Shown piece by piece: positions 1 through 7,352 of a stretch of DNA of 64,000 nucleotides (its first letter is position 1; each line of letters opens with the position of its first letter). The notes under the pieces were generated by a model. It was not told the origin of the DNA, searched no databases, and saw nothing but the letters and a program-made list of their open reading frames with translations. The stretch covers positions 62,001-126,000 of the forward strand of contig NZ_BMPF01000005.1 of NCBI RefSeq assembly GCF_014647455.2, in the 5' to 3' direction. The position numbers and the translations under genes were made by a program. This DNA is from Halarchaeum grantii (lineage in GTDB: Archaea > Halobacteriota > Halobacteria > Halobacteriales > Halobacteriaceae).

Positions 1-339
1 GGAAGCTTAGTGCCTGATACATCGCTCCGTTAAATTTAGGAGAGCCAAACAGGCGGTTCCGAACCCGACTCCAAATACCGCCGGATTTGACAGTTGTGCC
101 GCCAATAAAATCGAGAACAGGAAAGAATGCGGGAGTCTCCACACTCCCACTCGGGGTTCGGATTCGACCAGACCTAGCCTCACCGTCTCCATCTCGAGTG
201 TTGGTTTCAAACGAGCCCATTAATATGGATTGAGATCAGCCCCGGAAAGGGTAAACTCTTCTGTTGGAGCATAGTCTGGCATTTCCTCAATAAACATGCG
301 ATACTATCAAATAGCTACGATCTTATGTAAATCGTAGAT
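1..339. other. AT-rich left edge, no convincing gene
   Basis: The stretch is clearly more AT-rich than the rest of the window. The only long open frame is a 67-residue minus-strand reading that needs a TTG start and has no recognisable features. It looks like non-coding or decayed accessory DNA leading into the DpdA-like gene. Confidence 0.4.
315..337. promoter_or_regulatory. Inverted repeat at the dpdA-like start
   Basis: Perfect 7-bp arms CTACGAT (315-321) and ATCGTAG (331-337) with a 9-bp AT-rich spacer, ending two bases before the ATG at 340. The position suggests an operator over the transcription or translation start of the DpdA-like gene, although a small hairpin is also possible. Confidence 0.4.
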
Positions 340-1413
340 ATGGTACGATCATTACCTGGGATAGAATGGTACGACGGTGCGGCATCAGGACAACAGCGGT
401 CTGCATTAATGCGATTACAGCCTCAGCGGGTGATGATCTCCTACGCAACAGCGTGTAATACTCCGTGGAACAATCAGTACCAGTCGAGAGACGATTATAC
501 ATTATTCGTTGATTCCGGGGGGTACCATCATATGAAAACAGGGTCTGGGGAATACAAAACGTCAAATGCCGATTACCTATCGTATATCAAAGAGAACGAG
601 CCCAGATACTGGGCTCTTCGAGATTTCCCCTGTGAGCCATCACTATTATCCAAACTGGGGAGATCTATTCAGGATCATCAAGAACGGACAACCCAGAAGC
701 ACGCCGAATTAGTGTCAGCAGTAGAGGATAGTTCTGTTCCAGGAGAGCCTGTCGCGGTACTACAAGGATGGGAAATTTCGGACTACCTAAGCCATATCGA
801 CGAACTCCGCGAACAAGGGTCTTTGACAGATTACGTTGGGATTGGTTCCGTTTGTAGGCGTCATCAAGAAGAACCGATAGTGGATATTATTCTTGCAATC
901 AGAGAGGAGCTACCACAGTCAGTCAATCTTCATGCGTTTGGAGTGAAAAATAGCGTACTCCAGTATTCTGAAGTAGTAGACGCTCTTCACAGCGCAGACT
1001 CTAGTGCTTATGATTATTCTGCTAGTCATTGCGCCAATCGGCTCACGGAGTCTTTCTCATATCGTGACAGCCTTTGGTCATGGTTGAATTGGCGGAGAAA
1101 ATTGTATGATCAAGTTGGAAGTAAATCATATATAAATAATACAACATTAACAGGGAATAAAGAAAAGCAAGAAGCGCATTCAAAGATGGCCGTCAGAGAT
1201 AAAGTCTGGTCAGCAGTCCTCGAAATTCTAAGAGGGTCACAGGGTCGGTTTACGATATCTGATTTACTAGAATTCGCCAGCATGAGCGAGTCCCAGAAAA
1301 ATACCGCAAGAAGGACACTACACTCGATGTCATCATCAGGGTGGATATCACATCAACCACATTCACAATATTGGTACCCTGGGCCCAAAGCACAGGCCGA
1401 ATTAACCCACTAG
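340..1413 (+). CDS. DpdA-like TGT-fold protein (7-deazapurine DNA modification family)
   Basis: This 357-residue protein resembles the TGT-like DpdA proteins that exchange guanine for 7-deazaguanines in DNA. Motifs seen in order are FVDSGGYHH (Asp58, matching the DSGG catalytic segment of tRNA-guanine transglycosylases), an LQGW segment (141-144), VGIGSVCRRH (166-175), HAFGVK (198-203) and SADSSAYDYSA with Asp220 as the likely nucleophile. Residues about 285-350 look like a C-terminal winged helix, as TVRRxLH-like segments and a GWISHQ wing suggest. Known DpdA proteins act with a preQ0-related pathway in bacterial islands and in phages or haloviruses. No other dpd gene is next to it here. The AT-rich base composition and the neighbouring remnants suggest a viral or plasmid origin. 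Family assignment is by motif recognition; a stand-alone base-exchange enzyme of other specificity is possible. Confidence 0.72.
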   Translation: MVRSLPGIEWYDGAASGQQRSALMRLQPQRVMISYATACNTPWNNQYQSRDDYTLFVDSGGYHHMKTGSGEYKTSNADYLSYIKENEPRYWALRDFPCEPSLLSKLGRSIQDHQERTTQKHAELVSAVEDSSVPGEPVAVLQGWEISDYLSHIDELREQGSLTDYVGIGSVCRRHQEEPIVDIILAIREELPQSVNLHAFGVKNSVLQYSEVVDALHSADSSAYDYSASHCANRLTESFSYRDSLWSWLNWRRKLYDQVGSKSYINNTTLTGNKEKQEAHSKMAVRDKVWSAVLEILRGSQGRFTISDLLEFASMSESQKNTARRTLHSMSSSGWISHQPHSQYWYPGPKAQAELTH

Positions 1414-1464
1414 CCATATTGTATCTATCATTTTCTCCCGTGGCCCCCCAGTCCGAAGGCTTCT

Positions 1465-1875
1465 TTCCCGGACTGTCGATCGAGGCGATGGCAGCCGTCA
1501 GCGTCTACGCCGCCTGTCGCCGCAACTGTCTTTCTCTGCCGCGTACAGACGTCATCGAGCCCGCACGCGTCGGCAAAAAATCGTGTGACGAACGCTATTC
1601 AGTCTTGAACGAGGAACTGGGACTGCCAGCGCGACCGATGTAACCCCTCGGATACCTCCGACCTCGACGTCCCAGACGAGATACGACGACAGGTGAAGAC
1701 ACTCGCAGAAAGACTGAAGAGACGCAGGTCGTACAGGTATGCACCGGCGGAATTCGCTGCCAGTTGCCTTTATTTCCCTGCACAGCAGGCTGACTATCGA
1801 CTTACACAGTCCGCAGTCGCCGATGTCACGGCCAACATAGTTCGTGGGCATCGCATACTCGAGGAACTAGAGTAG
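1465..1875 (+). pseudogene. Decayed transcription initiation factor TFB
   Basis: Two adjacent reading frames together read like the cyclin-fold core of archaeal TFB. The first (about 1465-1640) includes SIEAMAAVSVYAACR and YSVLNEELGLPARPM, typical of the end of cyclin repeat 1 and the linker. The second, in a different frame (about 1654-1875), reads SDLDVPDEIRRQVKTLAERL followed by APAEFAASCLYFPAQQ and RLTQSAVADVT, typical of repeat 2. A stop and frame change fall at about 1641-1655. The zinc ribbon and the first part of repeat 1 are absent, so no functional TFB can be made. Haloarchaea carry several TFB paralogues, often on plasmids, so a lost extra copy is plausible. Confidence 0.75.
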
Positions 1876-2421
1876 CCCGACTCAATTCGGCAGTTATACA
1901 GAAGGTATTGATTCACGGCGTAGAAGTTGCAAATACGAATAGAGTAAATAGAGGGAGCGACGATGCTGACGAACTAGTTCCCTGCAGATCACTTTGACGC
2001 GGAATTCGTCGATCCTCCGAAGCGACTGGGAGGTCTCAGTGATAAGTAACATACCAATCCTGAAGATTACAAACAGGCAGCGTTTGGGGAGGCGCGAGTT
2101 CGAGAATTTCGGCACCGATGTCGACCATCACGAACGCGAATCGCAACGCAATCGATCGGAAGCAAGCGAGTTGGCCGTTGACAATTTGCCTGAGATATAA
2201 CATTTATTGACAAAGAGTAACAAGCGTCTCTCTTGGTCGATACGGACGCTGGCCAACAGACGTTAACTGGCGAGGCTGCCGCGATGCGCTGTCTCTTCAG
2301 CAACTGATCGGCCGGCACCAGTCTTAACCAACAAAGAATCATTGGAAGGAGGAAGTACAGCCCGCTTTGTCTATCAAACCCCGAAGAGGGGATGAGGGCT
2401 TGATCGAGTCCTCGAACATCC
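1876..2421. other. Gene-poor AT-rich stretch, probably decayed
   Basis: No open frame here has recognisable features. Short readings on both strands are broken by stops. A copy of the 10-mer TTAACCAACA lies at 2324-2333, the same 10-mer that forms a perfect inverted repeat at 5538-5578. The stretch separates the TFB remnant from the ArdC-like gene. Confidence 0.45.
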
Positions 2422-3777
2422 ATGAGTAAAAAGCAAGACCGAAACGACGTCTCGATCGATCCGATCCCAGTTGATGTTTCGAACTCGCTCTCGGATGAGG
2501 TTGATCCGACAGAGATCCCCGACGAGATCGAGTCGCTCACCCGAGCGCTTGCTAGCGAAGAGCCACCGACGAACCCGTTGGTCGTGCTGAAGGCCGCGCG
2601 CTGGTGGTACATTCACGGCGAGGGCGGAACCGATCCGGTATTCTGCTGGGCAGTCGAGTGGACGCGCCACCTCGCGACCGATACGGCGAACGACGTCGAA
2701 CAGTTCGACGCGTTCCTCGCGTACCTCGTCGAACTTGGCCTCCCGACGAGCAGGCAGCGCTACGAACACCGCAGTAGCGTTTTTCTGCGCCCGAGAGGTG
2801 CGACGCGCGCTGTAGTGAGCGTCGTGGAGAACACCATGAGTGGGTCCACAGACCGAGAGTCGTCGGCGTCCTTCGGAGATTCCGACCAACGGTCGGAGGA
2901 GATGCACAGGACGATCGAAGCGTGGGTCGACGACCTCGTTGACCACGTCGACGAAGCACAGGCGAGCGAGACGTTCCAAGAGTGGCTGGACATCCAGAGT
3001 CGGTTCCACGACTATTCGTATCGGAACACGCTCCTGATTACCCTCCAGTGTCCTGAGGCAACGAAGGTCGCAGGGTATCAAGCGTGGCAGGAGGAGTTCG
3101 ACCGTCACGTCCAGGAAGGCGAGAGCGCGATCTGGATCTGGGCACCCATCATCGCGAAGCAATGTCCAGAGTGCGGAAAATCGCCGAGTTACCACGAGCA
3201 GAGCGACTGTGAGTACGACGAGACGCCACCCGAGGAGTGGGACCGGGGACTCGTCGGTTTTCGACCCGCGTCCGTCTTCGATGTCTCCCAGACAGAAGGT
3301 GAGCCACTTCCGGAACTCAAGACGGCGGCGACCGGCGACGCCGGGAATCTCGTCTCCACCCTCGAAGACGCAGCTAACGATTTCAACGTCGACGTCGAGA
3401 TCGTCGGCTCAGAGGAGTGGATTCACGGGCAGGCGGAGGGCATCTGCAAGCCACGTAGATCAGACGAGCGACCCCTAGTCGTAGTCCGCGATCGGGAGAA
3501 CGAGGCGGACCTCGCCGTGACGCTCGTCCACGAACTCGCCCACGCGCTCCTTCACGGTGCAATCAGCGACCCGCTGGCGCGCGACGCACAGGAACTCGAG
3601 GCGGAGTCGGTCGCCTACATCGTCGGCCGGTACTGTGGCCTCGACACGAGCAACTCCTCGTTCTACCTCGCCGCCTGGGCCGGCGACGACCCAGACATGA
3701 TTCGAGAGCGCCTCGGGCGTATCAGTCGAACTGCCCAGCACCTCATCGACGCCATCGACGAGCAGGCCCAGCGGTGA
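2422..3777 (+). CDS. ArdC/ImmA-type metallopeptidase domain protein
   Basis: The 451-residue reading contains the haloarchaeal plasmid-type ArdC-like protein: an N-terminal ssDNA-binding-like part (about 160-245, with FHDYSYRNTLLI and the GYQAWQEEF segment), a four-Cys-like insert starting with CPEC (248-251), and a zinc metallopeptidase part with HELAH at 370-374 and a downstream ELEAESVAYIVG helix. In the family this combination is linked to anti-restriction and plasmid establishment. Residues 1-138 are not part of the usual domain. An ATG at 2836 preceded by GGAG would give the normal-length protein, so the first 138 codons may be a fused remnant of another gene. The AT-rich context and the DpdA-like neighbour fit a mobile-element origin. 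Confidence 0.7.
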   Translation: MSKKQDRNDVSIDPIPVDVSNSLSDEVDPTEIPDEIESLTRALASEEPPTNPLVVLKAARWWYIHGEGGTDPVFCWAVEWTRHLATDTANDVEQFDAFLAYLVELGLPTSRQRYEHRSSVFLRPRGATRAVVSVVENTMSGSTDRESSASFGDSDQRSEEMHRTIEAWVDDLVDHVDEAQASETFQEWLDIQSRFHDYSYRNTLLITLQCPEATKVAGYQAWQEEFDRHVQEGESAIWIWAPIIAKQCPECGKSPSYHEQSDCEYDETPPEEWDRGLVGFRPASVFDVSQTEGEPLPELKTAATGDAGNLVSTLEDAANDFNVDVEIVGSEEWIHGQAEGICKPRRSDERPLVVVRDRENEADLAVTLVHELAHALLHGAISDPLARDAQELEAESVAYIVGRYCGLDTSNSSFYLAAWAGDDPDMIRERLGRISRTAQHLIDAIDEQAQR

Positions 3778-3797
3778 ACGTAGAGCCGCCAAGAATC

Positions 3798-3815
3798 AAT
3801 TCAGAATATTGAATT
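3798..3815. promoter_or_regulatory. Inverted repeat upstream of the padR-like gene
   Basis: Arms AATTCA (3798-3803) and TGAATT (3810-3815) with a 6-bp AT spacer lie 90 bp upstream of the likely PadR start at 3906 and just after the ArdC-like stop. It could be an operator for the PadR protein or a weak terminator; there is no T-run on the plus strand. Confidence 0.3.
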
Positions 3816-3905
3816 AAGAAATCGAGTGCGAGGGCAGGGAACGATGAGAGCGCCCGCATGGCCGAAGTCCGGTTAACTAATAGTCAGATATGCCTAATAC
3901 ACGGT

Positions 3906-4181
3906 ATGCACGATTTGACCGGCTTTCAGCGCGACCTGCTCTACGTCATCGCGGGCCTCGAGAACCCCCACGGCCTCGCCATCAAGGAAGAGCTCGAGTC
4001 GTACTACGAGACGGAGGTTCATCACGGCCGCCTCTACCCGAATCTGGATACGCTCGTCGAGAAGGGCCTCGTCGAGAAGGGGCAGATCGACGAGCGCACG
4101 AACTCCTACACGCTCTCGCGACGGGGCCGCCGCGAACTCGACGCCCGCCGCGAGTGGGAAAACCAGTACGTCGACCTGTAG
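3906..4181 (+). CDS. PadR family transcriptional regulator
   Basis: A 91-residue winged-helix protein. It begins MHDLTGFQRDLLYVIAGL, then ENPHGLAIKEELE, HHGRLYPNLDTLVEKGLVEK (the recognition helix and wing typical of PadR) and ends REWENQYVDL, all very typical of short haloarchaeal PadR proteins. An in-frame ATG at 3858 would add 16 residues unlike the family, so the ATG at 3906 is preferred. These proteins usually repress a neighbouring gene or themselves. No obvious partner transporter is adjacent, so the target is unknown. Confidence 0.85.
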   Translation: MHDLTGFQRDLLYVIAGLENPHGLAIKEELESYYETEVHHGRLYPNLDTLVEKGLVEKGQIDERTNSYTLSRRGRRELDARREWENQYVDL

Positions 4182-4475
4182 ACGCGCCGGAGGACAATCT
4201 CTAGGGTCGTTGAGGTGAGAACCAGATCGGGGTGGTTGATGACGCGCTAAATCAGCCGATCGCCTGGAACCCGAGTGCGGGATTAGGGTCAATCGCACAG
4301 ATCAAACTCAACGCAGAGAGCGTTAGATATAGACGAATGCTGTATCGCGCCGAAACCAACCTACTTAGAGGTTGAAAGGACTGGCGTGCTGAATACAGGG
4401 CGCGAATACGGCACGGAGCGATTACGTTGCGGGTGGTCCCGTCTCGACCGACCTGTACACACCCATCGTAAATTC
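4182..4475. other. Intergenic region
   Basis: Nearly 300 bp of AT-richer sequence between convergent genes. I see no gene, clear terminator or repeat in it. Confidence 0.4.
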
Positions 4476-4877
4476 TCAGTCTGACTCAAACAGCGCTTTG
4501 GTGAGTACGCCACCGTAGGCGAGCCTCGAACCGAGCCACAGCGCACCGAGGGTGACGCCCACCGCTATGAGGTCGGGACCCGGCTCCGGAAAGTGGCTGC
4601 TCGCCACGCGGGCAAGAAGGCTCGCCAAGGCGACACCGCCGAACCACACAGCCAAGAAGGCGACGTGCTGGTGAAGGGACTTCTTTTGGCGTGCGTGACG
4701 GTAACCGATCACGAGAAAGCCCACGAGTAGCAGGACGCCTACAGCCGCAAGGGCGAGAGAGCGGATCTGCCCACCAAACAGAAACGCGGTGGAGAAGGCG
4801 ATTACCGCCGCGAGAACAAAGATCGTCTGGACGACCAGTCCGAGAGATGGTTTAATATTGGAGGGCTGTTGGGGCAC
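4476..4877 (-). CDS. Small four-helix membrane protein
   Basis: I do not recognise this 133-residue protein. It has about four hydrophobic segments: 12-33, 38-58, 72-90 and 102-122. A short basic loop, RHARQKK, follows the second, and the tail is acidic. The start is a GTG, since no in-frame ATG precedes the first membrane segment. It stands alone, convergent with the PadR gene and separated from both neighbours by nearly 300 bp, so context gives no hint of its role. Confidence 0.5.
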   Translation of the reverse strand: MPQQPSNIKPSLGLVVQTIFVLAAVIAFSTAFLFGGQIRSLALAAVGVLLLVGFLVIGYRHARQKKSLHQHVAFLAVWFGGVALASLLARVASSHFPEPGPDLIAVGVTLGALWLGSRLAYGGVLTKALFESD

Positions 4878-5145
4878 AGATTGTGGTTACGGACGACGAG
4901 GAAATGAATCTTCTCGACGCGACCGAATCCCGGCCATCCAGATTGGTTCTACCCTACGCTACCGACCAGACTGTCCATCGTGACGTTCACTGCTATCTCT
5001 GATACGTCACTAAGTACATCCTCTGTATTCAGCACGCTCCCGAGAACACCAATGATATCTGGCAGAACCCTCGGCGGTGGGTTTGCATACCTACCTAACG
5101 GCCGTTTCACGGAATCGGACGGTGATGCCCTTACTTTGAGAGTGG

Positions 5146-5436
5146 TTAGATGACGTCGTTGGGGTCGTGGGCGTCACGCATGCGCGTGGCTTCGGCGGCG
5201 TACTGCTGGCGCGTTTCCGAGTCGTCGACGTGGCCGAGATTGGTGGGTGCGGCGTCGACGGCGGCGGTGGTGTCGCGGACGTCGCCGAAGCTCGTGAGCG
5301 CGCGTTCCTTGCGGAAGTAGCGCTCGCCGTCCGGGGTCGCGTACGTCAGGATGATGAGGTTCTGCTCGTCGTCCGAGTACGTCCGCTCGACCAACCACAC
5401 CCGAACCGCCTCCGCGTCGCTCTCTTGGATACTCAT
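5146..5436 (-). CDS. Conserved small haloarchaeal protein
   Basis: A 96-residue soluble protein starting MSIQESDAEAVRVWLVERT. The ordered centre has alternating hydrophobic strands (VRVWLVERTY, NLIILTYATPDGERYFRKE) and a helical, acidic C-terminus. It resembles small conserved haloarchaeal proteins of unknown function. The ATG at 5436 is chosen because the upstream in-frame residues are unlike a protein N-terminus. A perfect 10-bp inverted repeat lies 102-142 bp upstream and may control it. Confidence 0.6.
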   Translation of the reverse strand: MSIQESDAEAVRVWLVERTYSDDEQNLIILTYATPDGERYFRKERALTSFGDVRDTTAAVDAAPTNLGHVDDSETRQQYAAEATRMRDAHDPNDVI

Positions 5437-5537
5437 GCACACTCCTACGTTGCACAGACAGATGGGTGTACTGCCGGCTCTGGAGGAATGGGTTGGGGGG
5501 CTGGACTGCACGGGTTAGCCGCGACGTCATGATAGGT

Positions 5538-5578
5538 TTAACCAACAAGATACGCTATTTCGCGCGAGTGTTGGTTAA
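5538..5578. promoter_or_regulatory. Perfect 10-bp inverted repeat, candidate operator
   Basis: Arms TTAACCAACA (5538-5547) and TGTTGGTTAA (5569-5578) are separated by 21 bp, so arm centres are 31 bp apart, about three helical turns. It sits between the small conserved gene ending at 5146 and the cupin gene ending at 5696. A third copy of the same 10-mer occurs alone at 2324-2333. Confidence 0.5.
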
Positions 5579-5695
5579 GGGTCTTGCCGGCGCCTACGAA
5601 GAATGGAATGATCGCGCTCGAAGAAGGGGAAGACGGCCGTGCTCGTCGTCCGCGATGAGGCCGCGCCGGCCAGCGTTGGTTCGGCGGACTGCCGG

Positions 5696-6076
5696 TCACG
5701 TCTCGCGCGGGTCGAAGACGCCGCTACGGAGGCCCTCACGAACCGGCGCGTGCTCGGCGTCAGAGGGCGGGGGCGCGGTCACGAGCGTCGCTTCCAGCCG
5801 CGTCCCGTCGTCCGCGCGCACCCCGCGTGCCGCGCCGGCCTCGACGACGACCACGTCACCGCGCTCGACCCGATACGTCTCCCCCGCGTCGTGGACGACG
5901 CCGCGTCCGGACTGCACCGTGATCGCGACGTCGCTCTCAGGAGCGTGCACCGGGATGAACTGCCCGGGTTCGAAGAACCCGAGCACGACCTTCTGCCGCT
6001 CGCTCTCGAAGACCGTCTCCGCGTTGAACGCCTCCTCGTCGTACGTCCGCTCCGCGTCGAAGCTCGTCGCGACCAT
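5696..6076 (-). CDS. Cupin domain protein
   Basis: A 126-residue single cupin barrel. Cupin motif 1 is recognisable around PGQFIPVHAPESDVAITVQSG, with His and Glu-like acidic positions, and motif 2 around GDVVVVEAGAARGVRAD. Small haloarchaeal cupins of this size are often metal-binding or sensor-like proteins near anaerobic metabolism genes. A CGAAC-NN-GTTCG palindrome lies 39 bp upstream of the ATG, the same arrangement as at the denitrification genes 31-40 kb away, which suggests shared control. The substrate is unknown. Confidence 0.75.
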   Translation of the reverse strand: MVATSFDAERTYDEEAFNAETVFESERQKVVLGFFEPGQFIPVHAPESDVAITVQSGRGVVHDAGETYRVERGDVVVVEAGAARGVRADDGTRLEATLVTAPPPSDAEHAPVREGLRSGVFDPRET

Positions 6077-6115
6077 TACGCGAAGACTCGCACGTCCTGG
6101 ACGTCACGCTTCCCC

Positions 6116-6127
6116 CGAACTCGTTCG
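6116..6127. promoter_or_regulatory. CGAAC-NN-GTTCG palindrome (site 1)
   Basis: Core CGAACTCGTTCG, extended to CCGAAC-TC-GTTCGG, lies 39 bp upstream of the cupin start at 6076. Same motif and spacing as the sites in the nitric oxide/nitrate region. Confidence 0.7.
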
Positions 6128-6340
6128 GCCACCCCGCGACGAGAGGATCGGTCCCGCCGGCGGCGAGGGCCGTCTCGCCGAACTCGTGGACTTCCCCTCG
6201 GATTGCAACTCGCCGAAGTCAATGGGGTCCTCATTTGATATGTGGTGGCCTCTCTATCGGAGTCCGTTAGTACTGGCGCCGGGCGTACGCGACCGCTCCC
6301 GACCGAACTTTCAGTAGCGTGGCCCCACCACGGACGAGTG

Positions 6341-7336
6341 ATGTACGATCCCAGTCTCGGCCGACCGCCGAGCGAGCAGTCGGGGCCGCGGCCGACGCGT
6401 TCGCAGCGAGACGGGGGTACCGGCCGCACGGGGTCACGGCCCGACCTGGAGGCGGAGCCGTACGCGCACACCTCCATCGCTCCCGGCACTCCCTCCGACC
6501 AGTGGGACGCTGTCGAACTCCGTCGGCTCCGCGATACGCCCCATCATCCGCTTCAGGAGACGGCCGAACGCGAACTCCAGTCCCGTCGGGAGCGACAGCT
6601 GCCTGACTGGGACGAGAAGCGGGACGCGCTCGACGACGTCCTTAATGAACCGATCGATCACCCCGACGTGTGGGCCGACGGGCGGGCACTTCTCGAACGG
6701 GAGCCAGTCGGCCAGCCCGAGTCGTCGGTCGACGCGGTCGCCCCGTCCTCGAACGCGGAATCTCTCGACCCGGCGAGTGACTCCGTCGGCGCCGAGTCGC
6801 TTCCGGAAGACCTCGACCTGGAGCGCTTCGTCGCGATGACCGTCTACCCGCTGACCCACTTCGACCGCCTCGACTACATCTCGAAGTGTAAACACTGTGA
6901 GTCGCGGCCCTACTCCGAGGGGCCGCATCACGACCGGAGCTGCCCGCGTTACGCGCGTCAGCTCCGGTACGATACGCACCACGCGACGCGGAAGTACTGC
7001 AAGCACGAGGACTGTAAAGCGCGGCCGTTCGTCGCCGGCTTCCACCACCACGCCGACTGTCCGCGCGGCTTCCACGCGCGCACCGACTGGCAGGTCGCCG
7101 ACGACGGCTACAACACACCGTGCGTCTGCGGCGCGAAACCCTATTCCGAGGGCCCACACCACCGCTCCGACTGCAAGTATCACACCGCGACGCCCCGATT
7201 TCGAACCGACCGCGCGTACTCGGCCACCTGCGGGACGTGCGGCGCCAAGCCGTTCCCACCCGGCCCCCATCACGAACAGAGCTGTGAGCACCACGTCGAG
7301 GCGGTTCCGGTTCCACTCGCGCTCCGCGACGACTGA
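6341..7336 (+). CDS. Protein with four Cys/His repeats
   Basis: I do not recognise this 331-residue protein. The first half is acidic and probably flexible. The C-terminal half has four repeats of the form C-x(1-4)-C-x3-5-P-(Y/F)-x2-G-x-H-H-x3-C. They are encoded at 6887-6943 (CKHCESRPYSEGPHHDRSC), 6998-7060, 7121-7174 and 7229-7285, spaced 108-123 bp apart. Each offers Cys and His ligands in the right number for one zinc ion, so a multi-finger nucleic-acid or protein binder is a reasonable inference. The ATG at 6341 is preferred to one at 6242 because the residues between are low-complexity. No operon partner is evident. Confidence 0.65.
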   Translation: MYDPSLGRPPSEQSGPRPTRSQRDGGTGRTGSRPDLEAEPYAHTSIAPGTPSDQWDAVELRRLRDTPHHPLQETAERELQSRRERQLPDWDEKRDALDDVLNEPIDHPDVWADGRALLEREPVGQPESSVDAVAPSSNAESLDPASDSVGAESLPEDLDLERFVAMTVYPLTHFDRLDYISKCKHCESRPYSEGPHHDRSCPRYARQLRYDTHHATRKYCKHEDCKARPFVAGFHHHADCPRGFHARTDWQVADDGYNTPCVCGAKPYSEGPHHRSDCKYHTATPRFRTDRAYSATCGTCGAKPFPPGPHHEQSCEHHVEAVPVPLALRDD

Positions 7337-7352
7337 CCGGATCGGAGTGGGA

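Noticed and set aside
7..210. 67-residue minus-strand reading with a hydrophobic centre
   Set aside because: Needs a TTG start, has no recognisable family and lies in AT-rich decayed DNA.
1894..2200. Overlapping short readings on both strands between the TFB remnant and the ArdC-like gene
   Set aside because: No conserved-looking features, mutually overlapping, and no promoter signal; treated as decayed DNA.
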